This document shows, one piece after another, positions 1-8,828 of a DNA stretch of 64,000 nt. The translations under genes were made by a program, and so were the position numbers. The stretch comes from JAPLJU01 sp036725345 (GTDB taxonomy: Bacteria; Desulfobacterota; Syntrophia; Syntrophales; UBA2192). Numbering within the stretch: position 1 is the stretch's first letter; every line of letters starts with the position of its first letter. Location of the stretch: positions 62,001 to 126,000 of the forward strand of contig DAIMEJ010000003.1 in assembly GCA_036725345.1 (NCBI GenBank). The letters are read 5' to 3'. The notes beneath the pieces are model-generated. The model had not been told where the DNA came from. It did no database searches and saw only the letters and a list, made by a program, of their open reading frames with translations.

Positions 1-45
1 AAAAAGGCCCTGGCATCCGTATTCGCGGTTGAAAGGGCAACGGGA

Positions 46-2112
46 CTAGAGGGCCTTGTCCCTGCGCGCGGCTCCGCGGTCCGGCTGTTTCTTTTTCAGC
101 AGAAAAACGATGCGTTCCGGAACAGGGACGTAGGAATAGAAATTTTTCCTCTGTTGAATCCCCTGGACAAAATCCAGAACAGCCTGACTGCCGATGCCCT
201 GAAGCAGAAGGTCTCTCGCCTCCGCAAACTCCCGGTCTTTGCCGGCGGCGTCATGAAGATCCATCAGCGCCAGGTACGCGTAGTTTCTGTCGGCTCTTTT
301 CTGCAGATAATATCCCCAGTATGAAGCCGATTCGGCATAGAGCCCTTTCCGGCGAAGGGCTTCAGCGATGATGGTCAGGGGCGAACTGTGGTCTTCCGCC
401 AGGTCCAGGGCTTTCCGGCTCGACGCCATCGCCCCGTCAAGGTCCCCCTCCTTCAAAAGAATCAAAGCGTGATTGCTGTGGTAATCCGTGTTTCCGGGTT
501 TCAGGGCTATGGCCTTGACGATCGTCGCTTCGGCCGCATCGAAATCCCCTTTCTTCAGAAACAACATGGCCATTCCATTGTAATACTCGTGCGTGGTGGC
601 GTATTCCAGGGACTTCGTGTAACAGGTCCTGGCTTTCTCTTCGTCCCCGCTCATGTCCAGGTAAATGTTACCGACGTAGCAGTGGTAGATCGCGGGCTCC
701 GCCCGGTTGATCCACCGATCCGATTTGAGGGCTGCCTGAAATTCCTCGAGCGCCCGTTCGTAATTCCCCTCCATGAGAAGTACTTTTCCGAGCAGGGCTC
801 GCACGCGGCTGGACCGCGGGGTTTTCTCGACATTGTCCATCCACAGGGTCTTTTCGTCGGCCAGGACATCGTTTCGTTTGTAGGTTGTCAGGCCCTGAAG
901 GGCAAGCATGACGGCGACGGCTACGATCAACAGCCGCCGGATAATCTGCTTGTCGGTGCAATGATCATAGACATGGACCATGAGGATGGCGACGGGCACA
1001 AAGAGGAACATGGAAGGTATGTAATTCCGGTGCTCGTAGGCGAGTTCCAGCGGCAGGATGGAACCCTCGATGACGTGATTGAGGAAGAAAAAGAGGACAC
1101 AGAAGGAAATCAGGGGCCATCGGCGCGCTTTCAGCAGGGCGCCGCCGATGATGAGCGCCATACCCAGAATAGCGGCCGCCGTCGTCCAGGGTTCGAAGAG
1201 CGAGCGGGAGACATGAACATCGTAGAAAAAGGCAAGCCGGGTGGGTACGGGGTAAAACAGGAGCGTGAGGTAAAGGAAAATGACCCTGGGCTGCGTCAGC
1301 AGCCGCTCCACCAGAGTGAAATACCGGGTCTGGTAACCCTCGATGACGGGCTTGAAATCGATCCACCAGAGCCCAAGAAGGACGGCGGCCAGCATGGGTA
1401 TGGCGATGATTTTCAAGTTTTTCTTTATATTTTCCGTGCTCAACCCCTGGATAAGGAATAGATCATACAGGAAGAGGATGACCGGCAGCATGAGGGCGTT
1501 TTCCTTGGAGCCGAAGGACAGAAGAAAAGAAGCACCGCAGAGCCCGTAGAACAGGATGCTGTGCTGACGGTCTTGAGAGGTTCTTCCCCTGATGTAAGCA
1601 AACATGGCCAAAAGGAAAAAAAGGCCCGCCATGCTCGACATCCTCTGGATGAGGTAGGTGACGGCGGTTACCTGCACGGGATTGACCGACCACAGGAGTG
1701 TGGCGAGAAAGGAAATGGTGAAGGAACTCCGGCCGTATTCCTCCCGGAGGAGAGGGAGATTCAGCGTGCGGTGGATGACGAGGAAAAGGAGAAAGGACGA
1801 GAGGAGATGGAGAGTGACATTGACGACATGGTAACCGAACACATCCAATCGCCCGAAATAGTAATTGAGGCCGAAACTCAAGCGGGCCGCGGGTCTTGAA
1901 ATATGCCCGAGAAAATAGAGGGTATTCTTCAACTCCGTCCAGGAGAGGTTTTTTAAATGCACCTGCCGGTTGTTGACGATGTTGTCAAAATCGTCAAAAT
2001 GCCAGAGGGCATTGAAGCTGTTGCCGTAGATCGCCAGCAACACCAGCAGGAGGGTAACGAAGACGAGGCCGTACTTTTTCCCTGTCAGAGATTTCCAGTT
2101 CATAAGCGTCAT
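46..2112 (-). CDS. Membrane GT-C-like protein with C-terminal TPR repeats (TMTC-like)
   Basis: About 688 residues. The N-terminal two thirds is a multi-span membrane region with an acidic pair in the first outside loop (FDDFDN near residue 40), as expected for GT-C type glycosyltransferases that use lipid-linked sugars. From about residue 430 the protein is helical, with TPR-like repeats (ALLGKVLLMEGNYERALEEF, then units with SGDEEKA and KGDFDAAEA). This layout resembles TMTC or DUF1736 proteins and bacterial O-glycosyltransferases with TPR tails. The start is taken at ATG 2112. An in-frame TTG lies 4 codons upstream and another ATG 3 codons downstream, none with a clear ribosome site. It is the last gene of a minus-strand glycan operon, 27 bp after the flippase-like gene. 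A role in glycosylating envelope proteins or lipids is inferred. Confidence 0.7.
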   Translation of the reverse strand: MTLMNWKSLTGKKYGLVFVTLLLVLLAIYGNSFNALWHFDDFDNIVNNRQVHLKNLSWTELKNTLYFLGHISRPAARLSFGLNYYFGRLDVFGYHVVNVTLHLLSSFLLFLVIHRTLNLPLLREEYGRSSFTISFLATLLWSVNPVQVTAVTYLIQRMSSMAGLFFLLAMFAYIRGRTSQDRQHSILFYGLCGASFLLSFGSKENALMLPVILFLYDLFLIQGLSTENIKKNLKIIAIPMLAAVLLGLWWIDFKPVIEGYQTRYFTLVERLLTQPRVIFLYLTLLFYPVPTRLAFFYDVHVSRSLFEPWTTAAAILGMALIIGGALLKARRWPLISFCVLFFFLNHVIEGSILPLELAYEHRNYIPSMFLFVPVAILMVHVYDHCTDKQIIRRLLIVAVAVMLALQGLTTYKRNDVLADEKTLWMDNVEKTPRSSRVRALLGKVLLMEGNYERALEEFQAALKSDRWINRAEPAIYHCYVGNIYLDMSGDEEKARTCYTKSLEYATTHEYYNGMAMLFLKKGDFDAAEATIVKAIALKPGNTDYHSNHALILLKEGDLDGAMASSRKALDLAEDHSSPLTIIAEALRRKGLYAESASYWGYYLQKRADRNYAYLALMDLHDAAGKDREFAEARDLLLQGIGSQAVLDFVQGIQQRKNFYSYVPVPERIVFLLKKKQPDRGAARRDKAL

Positions 2113-2139
2113 GGGGCCAATCAATAATTTGGATACAAT

Positions 2140-3093
2140 TTACATACCATTTTCCGGTGTGTGAGCGGTTGGAACCCCCTTCACATTCAGCTCCCGGGTC
2201 AAGAGATAACTGAACAGAAGTCCCAGAGTGAACGCGACCAGGAGACCCGTGAGCCTCAACAGCAACGACACGATGACCCCGTAGGCCGCGCCTACCCCGA
2301 ACAGCCCGGAGGAGATTGCGACAATCACTTCCTGGATGCCGAAGTTTCCCGGTGTCAGGTTGATCAGGAGAGAAAAGGAAGCCAGCAAATACACGAGCAG
2401 TGAAAGATCGAACGGGACCTCCAGCCCGTAGGATCGATAGGCCGCCTGGTACATCACCCCGCCCAGGAGGATGTTCAGCAGGGCACAGAAGGACAGCCGG
2501 GAGACCAGGGCACGGTCCCCCCTGATATCCGACCATCCCCTGATCGCGTCGTTGATCCGGTGAATCAATCGGTTGTTCCATGTCAACTCCCGAAACGGGG
2601 TCAGCATCAGGCAGACGAGAATCAGCAGCGCAGCCAGAAACAGGCCGGTGAGTTCCCGGAAGTAGGTGAAGGGCCTGTGCAGGGCGATCAGAACCATGAG
2701 TCCCGACACACTGACCATGGTGAAATTGATCAGATAGCTTGCGGCCAGCGATGTGCCGAACTGTGTGTAGGAAAAACCATGGCGACGTTTGAGATAAGCG
2801 GCACGGGCGATGAGCCCCCCTGAAAAGGGTGCGATGGCGTTGCCGAGGGTCGTCATGAATGAAAGGCCGAGCCACTCTCTGGTTTTCAGATGAATGCTGA
2901 ATTTTGCGGCGATGATGCGCAATGCCACCCCGTTGACGACCAGGACGGCGCTCTGAAGACAAATCAGCAGCAGGATGAAGCGAAAGGAGATGCCCTGAAG
3001 GGCGGCAAGCGCATCCCTTTCCCGATAGAGGAAAACCGCCATCAAGATCAGGACAAGCGTTATGCTGAAAACAGGCCATGCGATGCGCTTCAT
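2140..3093 (-). CDS. Lysylphosphatidylglycerol synthase TM-region family protein (YbhN/AglD-like)
   Basis: 317 residues, almost wholly hydrophobic with about eight membrane spans, beginning MKRIAWPVF. It has the family signature in the second half, with a glycine-rich loop reading NLTPGNFGIQE, typical of the UPF0104/LPG_synthase_TM family. These proteins are often found beside glycosyltransferases and are thought to move or protect lipid-linked intermediates; the exact activity is unknown. The ATG overlaps the stop of the upstream methyltransferase (ATGA), so the two are translationally coupled. It is in the same operon as the GT2, epimerase and methyltransferase genes. Confidence 0.8.
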   Translation of the reverse strand: MKRIAWPVFSITLVLILMAVFLYRERDALAALQGISFRFILLLICLQSAVLVVNGVALRIIAAKFSIHLKTREWLGLSFMTTLGNAIAPFSGGLIARAAYLKRRHGFSYTQFGTSLAASYLINFTMVSVSGLMVLIALHRPFTYFRELTGLFLAALLILVCLMLTPFRELTWNNRLIHRINDAIRGWSDIRGDRALVSRLSFCALLNILLGGVMYQAAYRSYGLEVPFDLSLLVYLLASFSLLINLTPGNFGIQEVIVAISSGLFGVGAAYGVIVSLLLRLTGLLVAFTLGLLFSYLLTRELNVKGVPTAHTPENGM

Positions 3094-3815
3094 CCCGTAT
3101 CCTCGTCCTTTCGCACCTTCGCGGTTAAAAAAGCCGCGTGCCTTGGATCGAGTTTCGCGATTCCGGACGGCAGGGGAAAGTACCCGGAACCCTCAAGGCG
3201 GACCACTTTAAAGCCGTGAACCTCGAAGACGTCCCTGAGTCCGCGGTAGCCGAAAACCCGGTGGTGTTGCCAGCTCTTCGGGTTCGTCGCCGCTTCTCCA
3301 TGATGAATGGCCAGTGGATTTCCAATTTGAAAACGCCTGCCGGAGATGTTGGACAGGGAGAAAGGCTGCCACCCCAGGATGAGTGCGAAAATGTTGTGCC
3401 AGCTGCAGAGGTTTTCCGTGCACACAATCGCGTACCCCCCCGTCTTCAGGACCCTGCGAATCTCCGCGATGAAATGGTCCGTGTCCGTGATGTGCTCGAT
3501 GACCTGATTTGCGTGGAGGACGTCAAACGTGTTATCGGAAAACGGAAAGGCATCGTTGAGGTCCGCCTGCCTGGCGTCGATCCCCCGTTGAAGGGCCAGG
3601 GCCCGTCTTTCCTCCACCACCTCGATGCCGAACAGTCGCGCTTTCCCCAGGCGGCTTCCCAGTTGCAGGGTCCACTCGCCGTCATCGCAGCCGCAGTCGA
3701 GGAGGAGCGCCGGGTCCGATGCGGGCTCGAGGCAGTCAAGGATGCACGTCCTGTAGTCCTCGACGGCGGCCTGCCGCATTTTATGCATTGCTCTTCTGAC
3801 GGCTTCTCTCATCAT
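3090..3815 (-). CDS. Class I SAM-dependent methyltransferase
   Basis: 241 residues. Motif I for SAM binding is visible as LLDCGCDDGEW near residue 38, followed by an acidic strand end (FGIEVVEE), a DLNDAFPF motif and a VIEHITD motif typical of the Methyltransf_11/UbiE-like fold. The tail after residue 150 carries the family features of sugar or lipid methyltransferases in LPS loci. It starts with two ATG codons in a row (3815 and 3812). Its end overlaps the flippase-like gene by 4 bp, and it follows the second methyltransferase by 33 bp. The acceptor is probably a glycan or lipid-linked sugar, inferred from the neighbours only. Confidence 0.8.
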   Translation of the reverse strand: MMREAVRRAMHKMRQAAVEDYRTCILDCLEPASDPALLLDCGCDDGEWTLQLGSRLGKARLFGIEVVEERRALALQRGIDARQADLNDAFPFSDNTFDVLHANQVIEHITDTDHFIAEIRRVLKTGGYAIVCTENLCSWHNIFALILGWQPFSLSNISGRRFQIGNPLAIHHGEAATNPKSWQHHRVFGYRGLRDVFEVHGFKVVRLEGSGYFPLPSGIAKLDPRHAAFLTAKVRKDEDTG

Positions 3816-3848
3816 AAAACGCTGACGGGCCCGACCCCGTGAAGACCT

Positions 3849-4571
3849 TCAAGCACCGGGTGATGGGCCCGCTCCTTTCGTCAGCGGCCGGTGGGAGACC
3901 GCGATGCCGAGGCGTGAAACAAAAAAGTCACCTGCGGACGGGAGGTCCTTTATCTTCCCTTCGATCACCCGCAACAGGGGGATGCAGGTTTCATAACGAA
4001 TGACGTCTGTTGTCTGCAAGCCATGGCGTTCCACGAGGCGACGGTATTCCTCTTCGGTCCGCACGCCGACATGACCCGTCGTTTGCCTGAGGAGTCGGTT
4101 TCCGTGCTTCAGGCGCTCGATCCAGTGGCTTCGGCAGGGCGTAAAAAAAACGAATGTACCGTGCGTCCTGAGGAGCCGGGCCGCCTCTGAAAGAGCGCCT
4201 GCGAGGTGATCGTCCGAGAGGTGCTCCAGCACGTCGATGGCGATGATCTTGTCAAAGCTGTGATCATCGAAGAGGGTCAGCGAACAGATGTCCGCGACGG
4301 CGTATTGCACGTTATCCGGTGCTCCCATGGAACGGGCTTTTTCGATGGCGGCCGGCGAAAAATCCACACCGGCCACTTTTCGAACGCGGCCGGCGAGCCA
4401 TCTCGTGTAATGGCCGCTGCCGCACCCGAGCTCCAGGACATCGTCCGCCGGCCCCGGCATGCAGAGCCTCTCGATCGTCTGCAGGCGTTGACGCTCCCGG
4501 AAGGCGTTATTGCCGAAGAGGCCGGGCCTGTTCAGCTTCTCGTAGTAGGCGCTGTCGTAAAGCGGTTTCAT
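3849..4571 (-). CDS. Class I SAM-dependent methyltransferase
   Basis: 240 residues starting MKPLYDSAYY. SAM motif I is VLELGCGSGHYT near residue 40, then VAGVDFSP, a VADICSL motif II and IAIDVLEHL. This is a standard Methyltransf_11/UbiE-like enzyme. An open frame extends 154 codons further upstream, but that part lies across the GT2 gene in another frame. The ATG at 4571 overlaps the GT2 stop (ATGA), so this start is preferred. The acceptor is unknown; position in a glycan operon suggests sugar or lipid methylation. Confidence 0.82.
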   Translation of the reverse strand: MKPLYDSAYYEKLNRPGLFGNNAFRERQRLQTIERLCMPGPADDVLELGCGSGHYTRWLAGRVRKVAGVDFSPAAIEKARSMGAPDNVQYAVADICSLTLFDDHSFDKIIAIDVLEHLSDDHLAGALSEAARLLRTHGTFVFFTPCRSHWIERLKHGNRLLRQTTGHVGVRTEEEYRRLVERHGLQTTDVIRYETCIPLLRVIEGKIKDLPSAGDFFVSRLGIAVSHRPLTKGAGPSPGA

Positions 4572-5548
4572 GAGTTTGATCCCGTCCCCCTGACCCATCC
4601 CGTCACCTGCCACTTCAGGATCCCGAGGCCGAAGGACAATACGACGGCAGGCAGACAAAAACCGACCACGAGGAGGTCCCTCCACGTCCTGCTCAGGTAG
4701 ACAACCAGGCAGAGGAACCCCAGGGCCAGACCGGTCAGCACGGGGCCTTTCAGCACGGGCGAAAAAATGACCGCTGCCAGTGATAAAAGGATGAGGAACC
4801 AGATCAGAAGATAGAGGAAGAAGTATTTTCCTCCCGGGCGAAGATAGTAGTCGGCAAACCGGGGTCCGCGCTCGTACGTGTGAATCATGACGTCCCGGAA
4901 ATCCGTCCTCGGCCGGTAGGTCACGCAAGCGGCATGGGTCTTCAGGATCGGCCGTTCCCCGACGATTTGTCTCAGGATCCGGGTATCGTCGTTGGTGTAA
5001 CGGTCGATCTCGGGCAATTGACTTTTCAGCCACAGGGTGCGGTCGCAGATGAAATTTGTCGTTCCCTTCGGGACGCTGTCGAAATTATCGGGGGTGATGA
5101 AATATTCTTCGGTTTTATTCATGGTGTGGTAGTACTTCGAGTAGAGCCTGCATCTGAGAAGATGAAAAAACCTGGCGAAGCCCCAGGGGCTCCCGTCATA
5201 AGCGTCGACGGCCGGCAGAAGGGGCTCGTAGTTTCGGCTGTGCACCTTCGCGAGCAGGTCCAACTCCGGGATGACCCGCGCATCGTTGAAGATCAGGGTT
5301 TCGAACCGGGCGGCCCGGGCGCCGGTGTTCCGCGCTACAATGCGGCCCTCGTTGGACTCCAGGTTGATCAAACGGACAGGGTAAGAGGCGGTAATCCGGG
5401 GCGTGGCGTCCGTCGAGCCGTCATTCACCACGATCACTTCGAACTGCTCCCGCGGGTAGGTTTGACCGACGAGCGCCTCCAGGCAGGTGCCGAGGGTATC
5501 CGCGCCGTTGAAAACGGGGACGATAATGGAGAAATTTTCAAGGCTCAT
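4568..5548 (-). CDS. Family 2 glycosyltransferase with C-terminal membrane spans
   Basis: 326 residues. The GT-A fold start reads FSIIVPVFNGADTLG, with the nucleotide-binding VVNDGSTD motif and then FNDARVIPE in the place of the usual DxD-bearing strand. The C-terminal 80 residues contain two hydrophobic helices (FFLYLLIWFLILLSLAAVI and a second around LALGFLCLVVYL), so the enzyme is anchored at the inner membrane. It couples to the downstream methyltransferase through an ATGA overlap and follows the epimerase by 14 bp. It probably adds a sugar to a lipid carrier; donor and acceptor are not visible. Confidence 0.85.
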   Translation of the reverse strand: MSLENFSIIVPVFNGADTLGTCLEALVGQTYPREQFEVIVVNDGSTDATPRITASYPVRLINLESNEGRIVARNTGARAARFETLIFNDARVIPELDLLAKVHSRNYEPLLPAVDAYDGSPWGFARFFHLLRCRLYSKYYHTMNKTEEYFITPDNFDSVPKGTTNFICDRTLWLKSQLPEIDRYTNDDTRILRQIVGERPILKTHAACVTYRPRTDFRDVMIHTYERGPRFADYYLRPGGKYFFLYLLIWFLILLSLAAVIFSPVLKGPVLTGLALGFLCLVVYLSRTWRDLLVVGFCLPAVVLSFGLGILKWQVTGWVRGTGSNS

Positions 5549-5562
5549 CGCACCTGACGCCT

Positions 5563-6657
5563 TCAGGCATAGGGTATAAGGTGGTCGACAATCACTTCGG
5601 ACGGGTGGAGATCCTCAAAACGAGACCCGCTGCCGCGCCTCAGGGTGGGGAAGGAGCGCAAGAAATAGTCGACCTTCCCATCGTGGAAGCCGGCCAGAAA
5701 GACGTTGGTCCCCAGGCCTTCCGTCCGCTCGGTCCTGGCCCTCATGACGAGACAGGGAATGTCGAGGTAATAGCTTTCCTCCTGGATGCTCCCCCCGTCC
5801 GTGACTATGAAATCGGCGCCGGCCAGCATGTCGAGGAACGTCAGATAAGGCTGTATGGGCATCAGTTCAATAGACGGGAGGTTCTCGAGTTTCGCGTAGA
5901 GGCCCCTGCGGACGAGCTGCTGTCGCGTCGGTTCATGGAGGACGAAGAGAACCCTCCGTTCGCGTCCGATTCGTTCCAGAAGAGCGACGACGGTCTCGAG
6001 CCGGGACCTGGAGTATATCGTCTCCACCCTGTGGAGGGTGGCGACGACATAGGACCCGGCGGGCCGTGTCCCGCTGGTACGCGAGGCGGCAAAGCGAAGG
6101 GTGTCGACGATTGTATTGCCGCCGGCATGAATGGTTTTTCCCTCGAGATGCATTTTCCTCAGGTTTTCACAGGCCCATTCCGAAGGGGCAAAAAGAATGT
6201 CGCTGTAACGCATGACGATGAGACGGATCATCTCCTCGGGGAAAGGGTCCAGGAGGTCAAAACTCCGGAGGCCAGCCTCCACGTGGGCCACCTTGATGCC
6301 GCAGCGCCTGGCGAAAAGAAGCGACAGCAGGGTGGTCATGGTGTCACCGTGAATGAGGCAGACTCCCTTTTCGCCCCGGAAAACGTTTCTTCGGATGCCC
6401 TCCAGCCTCAACGCCGCACGACCGAGGCTCGCCCCCGTCCATGCGAGAGCCTCGGAGAGCCGGGTGATGCTCGTTTTTTCTCCCCGGAGACGGATGTCGG
6501 GCTCACGCAACCCGAAGGGTTCGATGAGGTCGCCGGTGATTCCCGCATGCTGCCCCGTGTCGATGAAGTTGAAGTGAACGGCCCGTCGATCCAGTTCACG
6601 CATGATGGGGGCCATCTTGATGAACTGGGCCTTCGTGCCGATCATGATGTGGATCAT
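5563..6657 (-). CDS. wecB: UDP-N-acetylglucosamine 2-epimerase-like protein
   Basis: 364 residues with the whole UDP-GlcNAc 2-epimerase layout: an N-terminal GTKAQFIKMAP where the family usually has GTRPExIKMAP, then HGDTMTTL, HVEAGLRSFD, HRVET where HRREN is common, and TDGGSIQEE near residue 285. The enzyme would interconvert UDP-GlcNAc and UDP-ManNAc, giving ManNAc units for surface glycan. The changed first loop and the HRVET variant mark it as a divergent branch, so the substrate could be another UDP-HexNAc. It sits between two glycosyltransferases of the same operon. The gene symbol is by analogy. Confidence 0.8.
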   Translation of the reverse strand: MIHIMIGTKAQFIKMAPIMRELDRRAVHFNFIDTGQHAGITGDLIEPFGLREPDIRLRGEKTSITRLSEALAWTGASLGRAALRLEGIRRNVFRGEKGVCLIHGDTMTTLLSLLFARRCGIKVAHVEAGLRSFDLLDPFPEEMIRLIVMRYSDILFAPSEWACENLRKMHLEGKTIHAGGNTIVDTLRFAASRTSGTRPAGSYVVATLHRVETIYSRSRLETVVALLERIGRERRVLFVLHEPTRQQLVRRGLYAKLENLPSIELMPIQPYLTFLDMLAGADFIVTDGGSIQEESYYLDIPCLVMRARTERTEGLGTNVFLAGFHDGKVDYFLRSFPTLRRGSGSRFEDLHPSEVIVDHLIPYA

Positions 6658-6682
6658 AGGGACTATTCCCCAGTTCGAAAGC

Positions 6683-7627
6683 TCAGCCCTCCGGGGGCAC
6701 GGGGCCCCTGCCCTCGCTGCGGTCGAAGCGCAGCTGCGCGACCTGTTCCGAGACGAGGCCGACCATGAAGACCACGACGGCCATGGTCATCAGCATGGCG
6801 GAGGTGGGACCGTAGCGGCCGCCCAGGAAAAAGATCTTTACAAGACCCCAGGCGAATCCCGTGAGAAACATGGCGGCGCTGACGGGGATGAAAATTCTCA
6901 AGGGTGAAAACAGTGTGGCGATCTTCACGATGATCAGGAAAAACCTCGTACCGTCCCGCAGCAGCTTGATCTTGCTCCTCCCTTTTCGCTTCGCCGTCCG
7001 GATGGGGACGTAGGCCAGGCTGTGGCCGGAGCGGACAATGGCGAGCGTGATCGTCGTGGGGTAGGAAAAGGTGTTCGGAAGGAGGTAGACGAAGCGCCGC
7101 GCGATGACGGTCTTGATCGCCCGGAAGCCCGACGTCAGGTCTTCGATCTTCATTCTGCAGATGTAGCTGGCGAAGAAGTTGTAGATCTTGTTGGCCGCAT
7201 CCCTGTGAAGGCTCGTTTCCGAATCGTGTGTGCGCGCGCCCACGGCCATGTCGTAGGTCTCGAGCTTTTCGAGGAGCCGCGGGATGTCCTCGGGGTTGTG
7301 CTGCCCGTCGGCGTCGAGGATCACGAGGGCCTTTCCCCTGGCATTTCGAATGCCCGTTTTGACGGCGGCGCCGTTTCCGATGTTGTAGGGATGCGAAATC
7401 ACCCGGGCGCCCGCCTGGCGGGCACTTTCGGCCGTTGCGTCGTGAGACCCGTCATCCACGACGATGATTTCATAGGACTGGTTTTGGCTGGCCATGACCT
7501 GTTGTATATTTGTTACAACCGTTGCAATTCCCTCCTTTTCGTTGTAGGCAGGAATGACGACGCTGACGGCCGGTATCGCATTTCTCGCTTCTGCTGCCAG
7601 GGAATGCATAATGGTCGTACTTTTCAT
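6683..7627 (-). CDS. Family 2 glycosyltransferase, DPM1/polyprenyl-phosphate glycosyltransferase type
   Basis: 314 residues. The GT2 core begins VSVVIPAYNEKEGI, followed by IIVVDDGSHDAT and the metal-binding LDADGQHNPED motif. The core ends with the TSGFRA and KRKGRSK loop that marks dolichyl- or undecaprenyl-phosphate sugar synthases. Two C-terminal membrane helices follow (about residues 225-290), as in DPM3-like or GtrB proteins. It would load a sugar from a nucleotide donor onto polyprenyl phosphate, which could serve as donor for the GT-C-like protein at the operon end. It is the first gene of the operon. The ribosome site at ATG 7627 is weak, and a second ATG at 7609 also fits. Confidence 0.82.
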   Translation of the reverse strand: MKSTTIMHSLAAEARNAIPAVSVVIPAYNEKEGIATVVTNIQQVMASQNQSYEIIVVDDGSHDATAESARQAGARVISHPYNIGNGAAVKTGIRNARGKALVILDADGQHNPEDIPRLLEKLETYDMAVGARTHDSETSLHRDAANKIYNFFASYICRMKIEDLTSGFRAIKTVIARRFVYLLPNTFSYPTTITLAIVRSGHSLAYVPIRTAKRKGRSKIKLLRDGTRFFLIIVKIATLFSPLRIFIPVSAAMFLTGFAWGLVKIFFLGGRYGPTSAMLMTMAVVVFMVGLVSEQVAQLRFDRSEGRGPVPPEG

Positions 7628-8111
7628 CAGGTCTATTACCCGTGGAAAAGGTAACAGGCGAACTGGGTTCCGTGATTCGGCAACTGCAATTTGACAATAA
7701 TATTCAACTTATATGCCATAACATTCTTAATCATCTATAATGGCTTCCCGTAAAATGCAAGATAAAAAGATTAATGAAATTGAGGATGTTCAACCGACGC
7801 AGGGCGCGTTTAAAAGCTTTTTCCGGAGTCAAAAAACCCTTGTCCGCTCAGAAGGGGCCATCTGGCGAGCATGGTGGGTAAGTAGTTAAATTTATGTGTA
7901 AATCATTGACTTTTGGTAATGTTTTTGCTCATCATCGAAGGGGGGCCCTTCACCTCCCCGGTACTCCGACAGGCCGCTCTTCCGCTCGAGGGCTTTTTGT
8001 TCTGATTCACAGGGCTGAGGCATCGGCAATTTTAACGGACGGGGGAGACCGAGAACAGTTAAAGGCCCTCCGGCTGAGCCCCCTGTGACTTTTACCCTCG
8101 TTGAGTTGTAT
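7628..8111. other. Divergent intergenic region without a gene
   Basis: 484 bp between the minus-strand glycan operon and the plus-strand sigma-factor operon. The left half is AT-rich and must hold the promoters of both operons. A TTGACA lies at about 7690 on the plus strand, but no convincing -10 follows at normal spacing. Short open frames here show no recognisable protein. Confidence 0.5.
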
Positions 8112-8828
8112 ATGAATTGGAAGGAACAAGACGAGATCATCTCGAGGGTGCTAAAGGGCGACCGAAACGCCTACACCCTGGTGGTCAATCGGTATAAAGG
8201 CCCGATCTTCAACCTGGCCTATCGCATGACAGGCAGTTATCACGATGCCGATGATCTCACGCAGGAAACTTTTTTGAAGGCCTACACGGCCCTCGGGAAG
8301 TTCAAGAGAGACAGAAAATTTTTCACCTGGCTTTACACGATCAGCCTCAACCTGATCCGGAACCATCACAGGAGGGCAAAGCCGGTGTCGGATCCCATGG
8401 AGGCCCTGTGCAGCGGCGAACCCGGCAGCGATTTCGAAAACCCGGAGGGAAGCGCCATCCGGGGGGAGGAAATCAAGCGGCTCGACATCTGCATGCGCAG
8501 ACTGGCCCCGGATGTCCGGGAAGCCGTTGTCCTGAGGTTTCACCAGGGGCTGTCCTTTGAGGACATCGCGACGGTGAGCGGATGCTCCCTGAGCGGGGCA
8601 AAAATGAAAGTATACAGGGGTCTCGAGAAGCTGAGACTCCTGATGGACGAGACGATAGGGGAAAGAAACCGCCATGACGAAAGAGGCAGAAATGACCACG
8701 GCGAGGGAGCACCTGGAGAAACGCATGGAGAGGGCCCTACTGGAGGAGCTTTCGCCGGAGGAAAGAGCCCTTCTGGAGAAGGACCTGCAGGGGGCGCCCG
8801 AGCTCCTCGCGAAGTGGAGAGATCTTGA
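8112..8828 (+). CDS. ECF-family RNA polymerase sigma factor
   Basis: 238 residues from ATG 8112 (MNWKEQDEI); a GTG 9 codons upstream is in frame. Region 2 is clear (NLAYRMTGSYHDADDLTQE, then FFTWLYTISLNLIRNH), and region 4 is LPxVREAVVLRFHQGLSFED followed by the helix-turn-helix GCSLSGAKMKVYRGLEKL. An ordinary ECF factor would end about residue 185. Here about 50 extra residues rich in Gly, Glu and Pro follow, and they are read from DNA that also codes the next gene in another frame (155 bp overlap). The next gene looks like its membrane anti-sigma partner. Together they probably control the pseudopilin genes that follow, an inference from order. Confidence 0.88.
   Translation: MNWKEQDEIISRVLKGDRNAYTLVVNRYKGPIFNLAYRMTGSYHDADDLTQETFLKAYTALGKFKRDRKFFTWLYTISLNLIRNHHRRAKPVSDPMEALCSGEPGSDFENPEGSAIRGEEIKRLDICMRRLAPDVREAVVLRFHQGLSFEDIATVSGCSLSGAKMKVYRGLEKLRLLMDETIGERNRHDERGRNDHGEGAPGETHGEGPTGGAFAGGKSPSGEGPAGGARAPREVERS

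Noticed and set aside
388..1461. 357-codon plus-strand frame opposite the TPR membrane protein
   Set aside because: Biased Arg/Gly/His-rich translation without motifs; shadow of the real gene.
3849..5033. Long 394-residue version of the second methyltransferase
   Set aside because: The extra 154 N-terminal residues overlap the GT2 gene, are Arg/Pro-rich without motifs, and ATG 4571 is coupled to the GT2 stop.
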